64,000 nt of DNA from Eutreptiella sp. 'Long Island Sound 2002' (lineage: Eukaryota; Euglenozoa; Euglenophyceae; Eutreptiales; Eutreptiaceae): assembly GCA_964036045.1 (NCBI GenBank), contig OZ038382.1, positions 132,546,442-132,610,441 of the forward strand, read 5' to 3'. A model generated the notes under the pieces. The model was not told where the DNA came from and ran no database searches. It was given only the letters and a program-made list of their open reading frames with translations. Made by a program: the position numbers and the translations under genes. Every line of letters starts with the position of its first letter. Positions within the stretch are counted from its first letter, which is position 1. Shown piece by piece: positions 1 to 11,200 of this stretch.

Positions 1-280
1 GGGCACCGCACAAGCAAAACAAGGCAGCAAGCGGGAACACTGGTGAACAGGAGCCAAGTGGCCCAGGACACCGCACAAGCAAAACAACGCACGAAGCGTG
101 CACACTGGTGAACAGGAGCCAAGAGGCCCAGGACAGCCCACCCACAGGCAACACACTGAGCGGGCACACCAGTGAACAGAAGCCAAGTGGCCCAGGACAC
201 GGCACACGCAAAGCACCGCACCGAGTGGGCACATCGGTGAACAGGAGCCAAGTGGCCCAGGACACCGCACACACGTGCAC
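1..280. repeat. Tandem 63-66 bp minisatellite, family C (partial array)
   Basis: About four units share the core GAACAGGAGCCAAGTGGCCC followed by a variable CA-rich stretch, recurring near 43, 107, 171 and 237. The array runs off the left window edge. The same unit forms a much longer array at 61076-62360, so this is a second copy of one dispersed family. Reading frames through it are repeat artefacts. Confidence 0.85.
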
Positions 281-857
281 ACATAGGGCGGCCGAGGGAC
301 AGGAAAGAACCAACACCCCAAGGGTCGGGCGCACTGGGGCAACGCAGCCGACCCACCCGGCCAGCAGCAGGGGCGTTACCCCAAGGCCGCTGGTCCGAGC
401 CCGGCCAGGCTGCATGGGGGACCATGGCAAACGTCACCAGGAGCCATGGAAGCAACAGTCGACAGGCGAGCAGGTACACAGTCCAGGAGGGGGTCGCCTG
501 CGAAGCAGAGAGGCCCTGCAACTCAAGCCACAAGGGTGAGACGGTCGTACCGTAGACCAGCGGGAGCAATACTTCTTGTGGTGAGAGATACTCCACACGG
601 CTGGGCAGCCCCCAGAGCTGCTGCCCGAAGGAGGGCGCATGTGGCCCCTCCCATGGACACATGTGGGGACACCCTCCCACCTGGGACACCTGGACCAGGT
701 GGCCGCGGACACTGCATTTCCAAGCACATGCGAAAGAGGCTTAAGAGGCACCTGAACTAGGGCAGTGGGAGGGACAGGACGTCCCCCTGGCAAGACCTTC
801 TTCCTGCATTGTCAAAGGAGGCATCCCGAGCTCCCAAAGATACCTACCTACCTACCT
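281..857 (+). mobile_element. Family C 3' region ending in an (ACCT)n tail
   Basis: This non-coding stretch is clearly similar to 62361-62964, in the same order and also preceded by the 63-bp minisatellite. It ends with ACCTACCTACCTACCT at 842-857. A terminal short tandem repeat of this kind is typical of the 3' end of elements copied by target-primed reverse transcription, and non-LTR element 2 ends with the same tetranucleotide. I infer a 5'-truncated or non-autonomous retroelement. No protein was recognised in it. Confidence 0.6.
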
Positions 858-2300
858 GACCAGGAAAAACAGGTTTTGTAAGCTCCAAAGGGAGCAAAAC
901 CTGACAAACGAAACGACGAACGCGTCGGAACTCGACCAAACTCGACGAAACCCGAGGACAACGACGAACAAACGAAACGAAACCGCACTGATCCTACACT
1001 AATCCTAGGCCACACTGTATACCTTACCTTAACCTTATAACCAAAAAAAAGACAGGATGTACACCATAGCGTCAACCCACGGGGCTGGGCTGTCCCCCTG
1101 GGGACGAGCACGGCCGCCAGCGAAAGTAGCAAAGCCCAGGAGGCGCACTTGGCCTCTCTGGGGACGGGATCTAGCCCCTTTATCTGCTTTGGGGCAAAAA
1201 CCTCAAGAATTCAAATCAAGGGCTTTCAAGGCCACCGGAAAAATGTAAGGCCTGAAAAGGCCACAGAGGCGAAACAAAAGAGAAACTAGCACCTTTATCT
1301 GCTTTGGGGCAGCTGCAAAGGCCACTCGTGGGCCATGAATGCCAGGATGCATAAAAAGGCCACCCACGGGCCATAATATGCTATGATGCAAACAAGTGTG
1401 AAACACAGGCAAGATTATTATGCCTTCTGTGAACTCACCCTCACGACTCACGATGACCTGCTGGGAAAGGCAGCCCACAGCCCCAAACCACCCAGTGAGC
1501 GGCCTCGAACTCGCAGATGGTGCAGGCAGCGGGTAGCCAGCCCCCACCAAACAAGCAGCCAAACCAGAGTTGCTTTCAGCCTTAGTCATCAGGGTACTCA
1601 CCAGATAAGTGGTCAGGGATGGAGGCCATAAAGGAGAGGATTAAAAGGGTCCCAACGTTGGATGTGGGGCCAAACGTGGCATTGATGATGAAGTCGTACA
1701 TAATGCTGTCCCAGCGGCTGCAATCGTCTGGGAGAGGGTGAAGGAGAGGTGTAAAACCACAAATACCCCACATAAACCCCAAAGGTGAAGGTAGGGGCAC
1801 CAGTAGCCCCAAAATCCAAATGAGGCCGTAATGGCCATATCTCTGGCCAGCTTGCTGCAGAGTAGCGCAGCAGTCGGACCGAAACCAGCATAAGAAATTT
1901 GCTGTGGCCTCTGCACCATGAAACAGGCACAGGCACAGGGCATCATTGGATCATTATGGAATCCATACGTGAATGTAATGAAGTGATGATATTGCACAAA
2001 TAGTAACAAGCATGCAACAATTACTACATTCATCTATCCCTGATGCGAACGCGCGCGCTTGTCTGGTTACAACATCACATATATCATCATGCTGGCATGC
2101 CTCGGTACTTGACACCGAACGACAGGTGCGTATCACTTAGCAATTACATACACAATGGCCAGCAAGTAAATAAGTTTACTTGCTGCTCGCGAACAACGCA
2201 TCAGGAAGGGTCAACCCACCAAACCTCACTTGTTTAGTTTATGCTGCATACCAATTGCTGGGCTCCTGCGGTTAGAGTATTGCAAACCAAAAGCATGAAT
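858..2300. other. Non-coding stretch with short direct repeats
   Basis: No gene recognised. Features seen: a 26-bp direct repeat containing CTTTATCTGCTTTGGGGCA near 1170 and 1287; a second imperfect repeat with AAAGGCCAC and GGGCCAT near 1315 and 1360; and an AT-richer part at 1900-2300. Short open frames on both strands have no recognisable similarity. Confidence 0.5.
870..903. other. Perfect 9-bp inverted repeat (hairpin)
   Basis: CAGGTTTTG (870-878) is complementary to CAAAACCTG (895-903). Inside it CTCC (883-886) pairs with GGAG (891-894), giving a two-part stem. It lies 13 bp past the family C tail. Function unknown. Confidence 0.6.
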
Positions 2301-2722
2301 AGAGAAACGAACACACAACATATGTCTCATGCCCTCACATCCTTGGACATGCCACTTGACCCCATCACTTGCTGTCTAATTGCTTGGGGCCCGATGGCAT
2401 AGGCAACCGCATTCGTCATGTGCATTAGAAACCATTCACACATGGATATGTGAAACCAACATTGCCTAATTGCATGTTCGTGTGACACCGAACCAACTCA
2501 AGGCATGCTACTTAGAGAGAGAGATTGGGCAAGAGTGCTTGGGTAGGACGATGCCCGGGTCACATGAAGAGACCTAGACCCGGCCCGCAGAGAAGGTGCA
2601 CATGGAGAGATATCCCGGGTTCAATGAGGGCACATCTGACACATGTTGACAGTGTCCTACCCCAAGGAAAGATTGTCCCGCCTCCAAGAGAGATGGTCCC
2701 GCCCCAATCCAGGCCTAGAGAG
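2301..2722 (+). repeat. Dispersed repeat AB, copy 1, left part
   Basis: Nearly identical to 51827-51842 plus 52661-53067 in copy 2. Similarity begins at AGAGAAAC in both copies. It stops abruptly at 2722 where non-LTR element 1 is inserted, and the remainder of this copy resumes at 26685. No protein recognised. Confidence 0.85.
2713..2722 (+). repeat. Target-site duplication, left, of element 1
   Basis: GCCTAGAGAG here is repeated at 26675-26684 and occurs once in the uninterrupted AB copy at 53058-53067. This defines 2723-26674 as one insertion. Confidence 0.85.
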
Positions 2723-4845
2723 AAAACTTTGATCCCTGGTGTCGCGCGATCGCAGCAGAAGAAAAATAAAATACCAAGAAAACGACGCACCGCCAGAAGA
2801 AATAAAGCGAAAAATCGTCTTTTCCGACCTCAGAAACCCCCCCAACAATTTTACGCCGCTGTCTGGCGAGGTCGCAAAATTTAGGACACTCACCAAAAAA
2901 GACGAACAATAGACTCGCGACGGCGAAGAGGCTGAGCGTTGCTTGCCCTAAACCACCTAGCAAAGTGCGTGCCCTAGGCGCTAGGGACTTGTGCGCGCCC
3001 CAAAAGAAACCACACATAGACAAAAACAACGCGACCGGCCGCCGACAAGCAAGTATGTTATGTGCCGCGCAACGCTAGAAACCAACGAAACAAGCACAAC
3101 GCGGTAAGAGGTAGACAAGGAGAGAATAAGTAGGTAACGAACCGCACCACGGTGGAGATATACCACAAGTACACGACCAAGCAATGCAAGCCCGCTCACG
3201 TAGGGAACACGACGACGCCGTAACACGCGAAGGGGATCACAACAAAAGGAAAAAGAGGCCGCACAAGTACCCAAGTATGTTGCATGTCGTGCATGAAAAA
3301 TACACACAAGCAACAACAACGCCACCGGCCGCCGAAAAGCAAGTATGTTATATGCCATATGTTGTATGCATAACGCCGTAACAAGCGCAAAACAAGGAAG
3401 TTACGTGACAAGCAACGCCAAAGTGCGCCGCCACGAGAAGCGCAACAAAAACCGCACCGGCAAGGAAAACCAACAAGAGGTGGCACCGAAGGAATGCCTA
3501 TGCTCACCCCCGCTCACATAGGGAAAGAAAGGTATGCCCGCACGCGCTTGCCCAGAACGCCGCAAGGCCATCACCGCCACGGACGAGCAACATGGTATGA
3601 AGGGACAAACAAGGGGGAACAAAAAAACCACCGAGGTGAAGCACAACACACAAAAACAAAACAAAAACTAAACATACAAACGTGACTAGTCGGGTCCAAG
3701 TATGTTGCATGCCACGCTACGCTACGCAACGGACACGAGACGAGAACGGCAACCACGCCAACAAAATATAAGGTGACCACGAAGCGTAACCGAGACGTGC
3801 CCACCGCCCACCCGCACGCCCGCTTATGTAGGAGGCGAAAGGGAGCAAAAGGGGACAAAAGGTATGCCGCCGCATGCAAACAAATAGTAGGCAAGCCACA
3901 CACCGCCACCAAGAACGCAAGTATGTTACCATGTCGTGCCACATCGCCAACCGCGGGGCAACCGTGACAACTGCGCTTACGGCACAACCACCCTTTAGGT
4001 TGCGTTGATTAGAACACACAAATAGCCAGGGAGGGGGACACGGGGAGCATACACACAAATAGCATAGCGCCGACGGGTGCCGGGTCCCAACAAACACACG
4101 TGCATGCACCCATGTTCTCTTCCCCTCACAGGTCCCGAGGAGAAGCGTATGCTCGTGTCTGCGTCGTCCGGGCGCTAAAGTAGGGTTGTCTTAGACGCTT
4201 AGGCAAGTATTGCGTCGTGCCGTCGTCACACATAAGCGAACGCCCGGCAAGGCGGGAGGACTAGGACATGTTAAGGTAGTGGGGAAAGAAGCAGGTATGT
4301 TGCATGTCGCGCCGCGCACGCGGAACGGGCAACGAGTAAAGGTAGCGGCCAAAGGGGTGTGGAGACAAGACGTGAGCAAGTGGGGCGATAAACCTACGCG
4401 CAAGCCGGTAGCACACGCATGACATACCAGCCAGCTCGAGGTGCCGTGTCGCGACAAAACCGCCGCCGCCGCACGCCCGTTTACGCCCCCTCCTCTCTCT
4501 ACGCAGGTTCAAAGGAGGAAGCCCGGGCCGACAAGGAAAAAGACAGAGACACACAACAAAGCGGAGGCAGGGAAAAAGTGCATGCCAGGGAGAGGGGTAG
4601 AGGAAAGGGTAAAGAGCAACGAAGCCGCGAAAGAAACAAGGGGTAGCCAGCGAACGAGCAAGGGGCGCGCACAGGGGAGGGGACACGGCGGGCACACGGC
4701 GGGCACAACACCGCACCGAGACACCGGAGAGGGGGGCACCGGAGGACCAAGGGAAGAGCAGCACCACGCACCACGACACGCACGGCACAGACACCACACA
4801 CACCGCACACACCCAACGAACCCCGGCAACCCACCCAGCATTGGG
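2723..4845 (+). repeat. 5' leader of element 1 with degenerate repeats
   Basis: No gene recognised. A motif close to CAAGTATGTTGCATGTCGTG recurs near 3051, 3271, 3343, 3699, 3921, 4203 and 4285. A second motif, CCCGCTCACGTAGGGAA-like, recurs near 3190, 3510 and 3820. Several spacings are close to 220 bp, suggesting a decayed tandem array, perhaps older promoter monomers. The stretch becomes GC-rich after 4440. The long open frames on both strands here lack recognisable domains. Confidence 0.5.
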
Positions 4846-7800
4846 CGGGCAGACGGGAGAGGGACAGCGCCTGACCCCAAGCGCCCCTCACAATGGTGGA
4901 AGGCACCCCCCCCGGGGACGCCCTTCCGCCACCCCCACAGCGAGCAACGCCGGCCCGCAAGGGCGCATGCTGTGGGGCCGGTGCTGGGTCCCCACGCCCG
5001 CATCGACCGCGCCCGGGACACGCGGGGTCGCGGAACCCTGGCTGCCCGCTCCGGAGGACGGGCGGCCGGGGAAGGGACAGCGCCTGACACCAAGCGCCCC
5101 TCACAACGGTGGACGGCACCCCCCCCGGGGACGCCCCTCCGCCACCCCCACAGCGAGCAACGCCGGCCCGCAAGGGCGCACGCTGTGGGGCCGGTGCTGG
5201 GTCCACACGCCCGCATCGACCGCACCCGGGACACACGGGTCGCGGAACCCTGGCTGCCCGCTCCGGAGGACGGGCGGCCGGGGGAGGGACAGCGCCTGAC
5301 ACCAGGCGCCCCTCACAACGGTGGAAGGCACCCCCCCCCGGGGACGCCCTTCCGCCACCCCCACAGCGAGCAAAGCCGGCCCGCAAGGGCGCACGCTGTG
5401 GGGCCGGTGCTGGGTCCGGACGCCCGCATCGACTGCACCCGGGACACGCGGGTCGCGGAACCCTCGCTGCACGCTCCGGAGGACGGGCGGCCGGGGAAGG
5501 GACAGCGCCTGACACCAGGCGCCCCTCACAACGGTCGAAGGCACCCCCCCCCCGGGGACGCCCTTCCGCCACCCTCACAGCGAGCAACGCCGGCCCGCAA
5601 GGGCGCACGCTGTGGGGCCGGTGCTGGGTCCACACGCCCGCATCGACCGCACCCGGGACACACGGGTCGCGGAACCCTGGCTGCACGCTCCGGAGGACGG
5701 GCGGCCGGGGGAGGGACAGCGCCTGACACCAGGCGCCCCGCATAACGGTGGAAGGCACTCCCCCCCGGGGACGCCCTTCCTCCACCCCCACAGCGAGCAG
5801 CGTCAGGCCGCAAGGGCGCACGCTGTGGGGCCGGTGCTGGGTCCACACGCCCGCATCGACCGCAAGCGGGACACACGGGTCGCGGAACCCTGGCTGCCCG
5901 CTCCAGAGGACGAGCGGTCGGGGGAGGGACAGCGCCTGACACCAGGCGCCCCTCACAACGGTGGAAGGCACCCCCCCCCGGGGACGCCCTTCCGCCACCC
6001 CCACAGCGAGCAGCGCCGGCCCGCATGGGCGCACGCTGTGGGGCCGGTGCTGGGTCCACACGCCCGCTTCTACCGCACCCGGGACACACGGGTCGCGGAA
6101 CCCTGGCTGCCTGCTCCAGAGGACGGGCGGCCGGGGGAGGGACAGCGCCTGACACCAGGCGCCCCTCACAACGGTGGAAGGCACCCCCCCCAGGGACGCC
6201 CTTCCGCCACCCCCACAGCGAGCAACGCCGGCCCGCAAGCGCGCACGCTGGGGGCCTGGTGCTGGGTTCACACGCCCGCATCGACCGCACCCGGGACACA
6301 CAGGTCGCGGAATTCCTGGCTACCCGCTCCAGAGGACGGGCGGCTGGGGGAGGGACAGCGCCTGACACCTGGCGCCCCATCACAACGGTGGAAGGCACCC
6401 CCCCGGGAACGCCCTTCCGCCACCCCCACAGCGAGCAATGCCGGCCCGCAGGGGCGCACGCTGTGGGGCCGGTGCTGGGTCCACACGCCCGCATCGACCG
6501 CACCCGGGACACACGGGTCGCGGAACCCTGGCTGCCCGCTCCAGAGGACGGGCGGTCGGGGGAGGGACAGCGCCTGACACCAGGCGCCCCTCACAACGGC
6601 GGAAGGCACCCCCCCCGGGGACGCCCTTCCGCCGCCCCCACAGCGAGCAACGCCAGCCCGCAAGGGCGCACGCTGTGGGGCCGGTGCTGGGTCCACACGC
6701 CCGCATCGACCGCACCCGGGACACACGGGTCACGGAACCCTGGCTGCCTGCTCCAGAGGACGGGCGGCCGGGGGAGGGACAGCGCCTGACACCAGGCGCC
6801 CCCCACAACGATGGAAAGCCACCCCCCCGGGGACGCCCTTCCGCCACCCTCACAGCGAGCAACGCCAGCCCGCAAGGGCGCACGCTGTGGGGCCGGTGAT
6901 GGGTCCCCACGCCTGCACCGACCGCACCCGGGACACGCGGGACGCGGAACCCTGGCTGCCCGCTCCAGAGGACGGGCGGCCAGGGGAGGGACAGCACCTG
7001 ACACCAGGCGCCCCTCGCAACGGTGGAAAGCACCCCCCCCCGGGGACGCCCTTCCGCCACCCCCAGAGCGTGCAACGCCGGCCCGCAAGGGCACACGTTG
7101 TGGGGCCGGTGCTGGGTCCCCACGCCCGCACCGACCGCACCCGGGACACACGGGACGCGGAACCCTGGCGGCTGCCCGCTCCAGAGGACGGGCGGCCAGG
7201 AGAGGGACAGCGCCTGACACCGGGCGCCCCTCACAACGGTGGAAAGCAACCCCCCCGGGGACGCCCTTCCGCCACCCCCACGGCGAGCAACACCGGCCAG
7301 CAAGGGCGCACGCGCTGTGGGACCGGTGCTGGGTCCCCACGCCCGCACCGACCGCACCCGGGACACCCGGGACGCAGAACCCTGGCTGCCCGCTCCAGAG
7401 GACGGATGACCGGGGGAGGGACAGCGCCTGACACCAGACGCCCCTCACAATGGTGGAAGGCGGCCCCCCCGGGGACGTTCTTCCGCCACCCCCACAGCGC
7501 GCAACGCCGGCCCGCAAGGGCGCACTCTGGGGGGCCGGTGCCGAGTCCCCACGCCCGCACCGACCGCACCCGGAACACACGGGCCGCGGAACCCTGGCTG
7601 CCCGCTCCGGAGGACGGAGGGCCAGGGGAGGGGCAGCGCCTGACACTGGGCGCCCCTCACAACGGTGGAAAGCACCCCCCCCCAGGGGACGCCCTTCCGC
7701 CACCCCCACAGCGAGCAACGCCGGCCCGCAAGGGCGCACGCTGTGGGACCGGTGCTCGGTCCACACGCCCGCATCGACCGCACCCAGGACACACGGGTCG

Positions 7801-8110
7801 CGGAACCCTGGCTGCCCGCTCCAGAGGACGGGCGGTCGGGGAAGGGACAGCGCCTGACACCAGGCGCCCCCCACAACGGTGGAAGGCACCCCCCCCGGGG
7901 ACGCCCTTCCGCCACCCCCACAGCGAGCAACGCCGGCCCGCAAGGGCGCACGCTGTGGGGCCGGTGCAGGGCCCACACGCCCGCATCGACCGCACCCGGG
8001 ACACACGGGTCGCGGAACCCTGGCTGCCCGCTCCGGAGGACGGGCGACCGGGAGAGGGACAGTGCCTAACACCAGACGCCCCTCGCAACGCTGGAAAGCG
8101 CCCCCCGGGG
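4846..8110 (+). repeat. Array of about sixteen 213-bp monomers upstream of ORF1
   Basis: The anchor GGGACAGCGCCTGAC recurs at close to 213-bp steps from about 4868 to 8065. Each unit also holds CCCCCGGGGACGCCC and CACCCCCACAGCGAGCAACG. Because 213 is a multiple of three, open frames pass through the array on both strands; these are repeat artefacts. The plus frame of ORF1 is open back into the array to about 6887. Position directly before ORF1 resembles the roughly 200-bp promoter monomers of rodent L1 elements, so a promoter role is inferred. Confidence 0.8.
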
Positions 8111-8215
8111 ATGCCCATCCACCACCCCCACACCGAACAACGCACCAGCGCACCAACGCACCAGCCACGGGACATCCGCACCCCACCCCCTGTTCTTAGA
8201 CACAGCGACACAGCA

Positions 8216-11200
8216 ATGGCGGAACCCGCGGCACCACGCAAGACACGCCCCCGATCTCTGACGCTGGACGAAGCACACGAGGTCATCAGGGCGCTGGGAC
8301 TCAGAGACGGCGAAGGAGACCCCCGACAAGGGGACGCCGGCACGGACTCCGACCTGGAGACATTGCCGGAGCCCCCCACGGGAGGCGCGCCCGCGGAACC
8401 TGCGCCGCCGGCGGGCAGCGTACCCGCGATCTGCCCCGCGTGGAAACGGGGCCACTGCACCGGCGAAGGCTGGTGCCCCAAACAGCACCCCCAGCCCGGC
8501 CCCGATGACGGAGCGTTGCCCGAGGTGAAACCCGCGGCCGCACGCGCCGCCCTACGCTACGGGGTGGCGCAGGGCTGGATCCTGGATGAGACCGCGCGCG
8601 GCAGCGTGAACATCCAGGAGGCCGTCGACCGAGTCACCCACGCGGGACAGGCGGCAGTGGCCTTGCACACCCGGGGCCGCCACGGTGGACCCGCAGAGGG
8701 GATCATTGTGGAACCCTCGGGAATGGTGCTTGTCCTGGCGGCGGACATGGTCCGAGGGGTGCTCCACGCGTCCCGCGTGCGGCGGGCGTGCCCACAGTGG
8801 ACCATCCAGGTGTACACCCCCCCGCGGGCGTGGCCCTTTTCCACATGGGCGGTGCTCGCCGTCATGTGGCACCTGGGGCCAGAGGACGCCCCCACAGGGA
8901 CCGCGGAGGACATCGCCCGGGACCTCCACACCTGGCCGGCCGACCAGGAAAACCCCTGGCGCAGGCCCCGGGGGGGCCTTCCGGTGGCACCAGCGGCAGA
9001 GGGGCTCAGCCTCGCGGCAACCCTCCAACGCCACCCCGACAAGCAGGCACGCCACTTCCTGCAGACGGGCACGGTCCCGGCCACCCCGCCAGACTCCGAG
9101 TGGCGATGGGACACAGGGGTGGCGCAGCCGCTGCCGGGCCCCTGGACCCTCCCGCTGTGGTACTTGCCCATGGGCACCTTGGCCCACGCCACCCAGGCCG
9201 TCAAGGGGGCTTTCCCGCAGCCGCTCCTCCCCGGCGTGGCCCTGCTCCGCAGCCTGCAGGCGGGGGCCGCCTGGGTACGGTGGAAGGAAGGGAAGGGGCG
9301 CTCGAGCCCCTATTTCCCCATGGTCCAAGGCCAGGCGCTGATCCACGCCGAGGGCATGGGGACCGTGGAATGGGGTGCGATCGTGCCCGGCACGGCGTGC
9401 AGGTGGATCACGGCGGCCGCCCCACAGCCCATGCAATCGCCGCCGGCGTGCCACCGCCTCCTACGGATGGTCCCCTCTTTGGCCCCCCAGCACGCCTTTA
9501 CAAGGTACGTGTGGAAGGCCGTACTGAGCCACACCAGGGAGTGGCTAACGAACCCGGGTGCGCGGTACCTGCCGGGACCGGTGCTCGAGCAGCTCACGGC
9601 CCCCACACCCGGGGTCCTCCACGCCCTACACAGGGCGTCGGCCCTCACGAAGCAGCTCAACGACGAAGTGCTGGACCTGGCGCTGGAGCCACTGCGGGTG
9701 CTCTACCCGCAAGCCCACATCCCACCCGCGGGCACGTCCAACCGCCTAGGCCGCCTGGGGTTGCAGCGCCGCGTCGAGGCCGCGCACCCAGGAGGCGTGG
9801 TGGAACAGTGGCTAACGCTCCGCAACCCGTCCACCGCGGAGGGCCACTGGTACCTGCACCAACTCCTCTTCCAACCACGAGCAGCCCCGGAACACCGCCG
9901 GCAAAACCCGTACCACACGCACCCGGAGCGCCGAGGCGCGCAAAACTACCCGCAGCCAGTCCCGCCCGCCCTCCCGCCGGGGCAGGGCCCGGAGGCGCTA
10001 CAGCGGGCCCCCCCGCTCGACACCGCCACCACGGTACAGCAAAGGGGAAGCGACGATGCGAGTGATGCCGAACCGGACGTCACGAATTGCGGAGCGGTGG
10101 CCTGGATGGCAGCCTGCAGGCATATCGCCCGAGATACCACGGGGCTCCGGCAGTACAGACCCACGGACCGCACGGCGCTGGCGTCCGCGGTCGCGGCCGT
10201 CACCATGGGTCCCGTGGCGGCGTGGCCGGCGCAACTGCTGCCCCACGTCCCCTGCCGCGACACGCGGCCCCGACGGCCGGCCGCGACGCACGAGCCGACA
10301 GCACCCCACACGGCGGAGCAACTGTACGTCGTCGCGGCGGCGTTGCTAGCAGACGGCGGGGAGAGCTTCGTCCACCACCACGGCCCGGCGCAAATTGCGG
10401 GATGCATACAAGGGCCTCAGCGCGATGCACCAGACCCGTGGCATGCCACACTCCGCGGGCGCACCCGCGTCTGGGGTGCGGGCGATGGCACACCCCCGCC
10501 CGGGCCTAAGCAGGGGGAGGCACTGGTACTGCAGACGGCAGGCTACCAAGCCATCATACACGGCCACGCCGGAGGGTACCGGTCGCAGGTCCTGGCCGGA
10601 GGCCGACCGACGGTCTGGCACAGCACCGCCAGGCAAGGGGCTTTCCCGCCCCTGCCCCACGTCGACTGGCGACAGGGGCCCACCCAGGCCTACTATATGT
10701 CGGCGGACCCCTGGCCGCTGGCGGTCCTGCTACACACTGTCAGCGCCCCCAACAAGAGGCAGGAACCGGGGTGGGTCAACCCCCCCACACTGGTGTGGAG
10801 CCCCGACCAGGAGGAGCATCTACGGGCCGCGTGGCAGGGAGACGCCATCAGGGCCACGGACGTCCCGGACCTCCACGCGGGGCCAATCACGCACGCCCGC
10901 CCAGCGGCTACCCTGGCGGTGGCCCAACGGGGACAGCAGAACCCACAGTGGGTGGTCTGCATGTTCAGCCCGGCGGACGCGCACATCGTCGTCTGCGACC
11001 CCGAACGCCTGCCGGGGCCCGAAGCCGTGATCCGCGTGGCAGACTGCACCCGCATGATCATCAAGGCGCTGCAGGAGGGCGAACACCACGCCCTCCTGCT
11101 CCAGGTCAGGCTGAAGGACAACGCCCGGGCGGCGAGGCCGGGAGTGTGGCCGGCAGCGGCGCACCCCGCCGACCTGGAGCTCCAGCTGGCGGTCCCGACC

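Noticed and set aside
4499-6301. 600-codon open frame on the minus strand
   Set aside because: It runs through the 213-bp monomers, whose length is a multiple of three, so frames stay open on both strands without selection; no domain is seen.
4846-8110. CRISPR array
   Set aside because: Units are contiguous 213-bp monomers without unique spacers, in a eukaryotic retroelement context.
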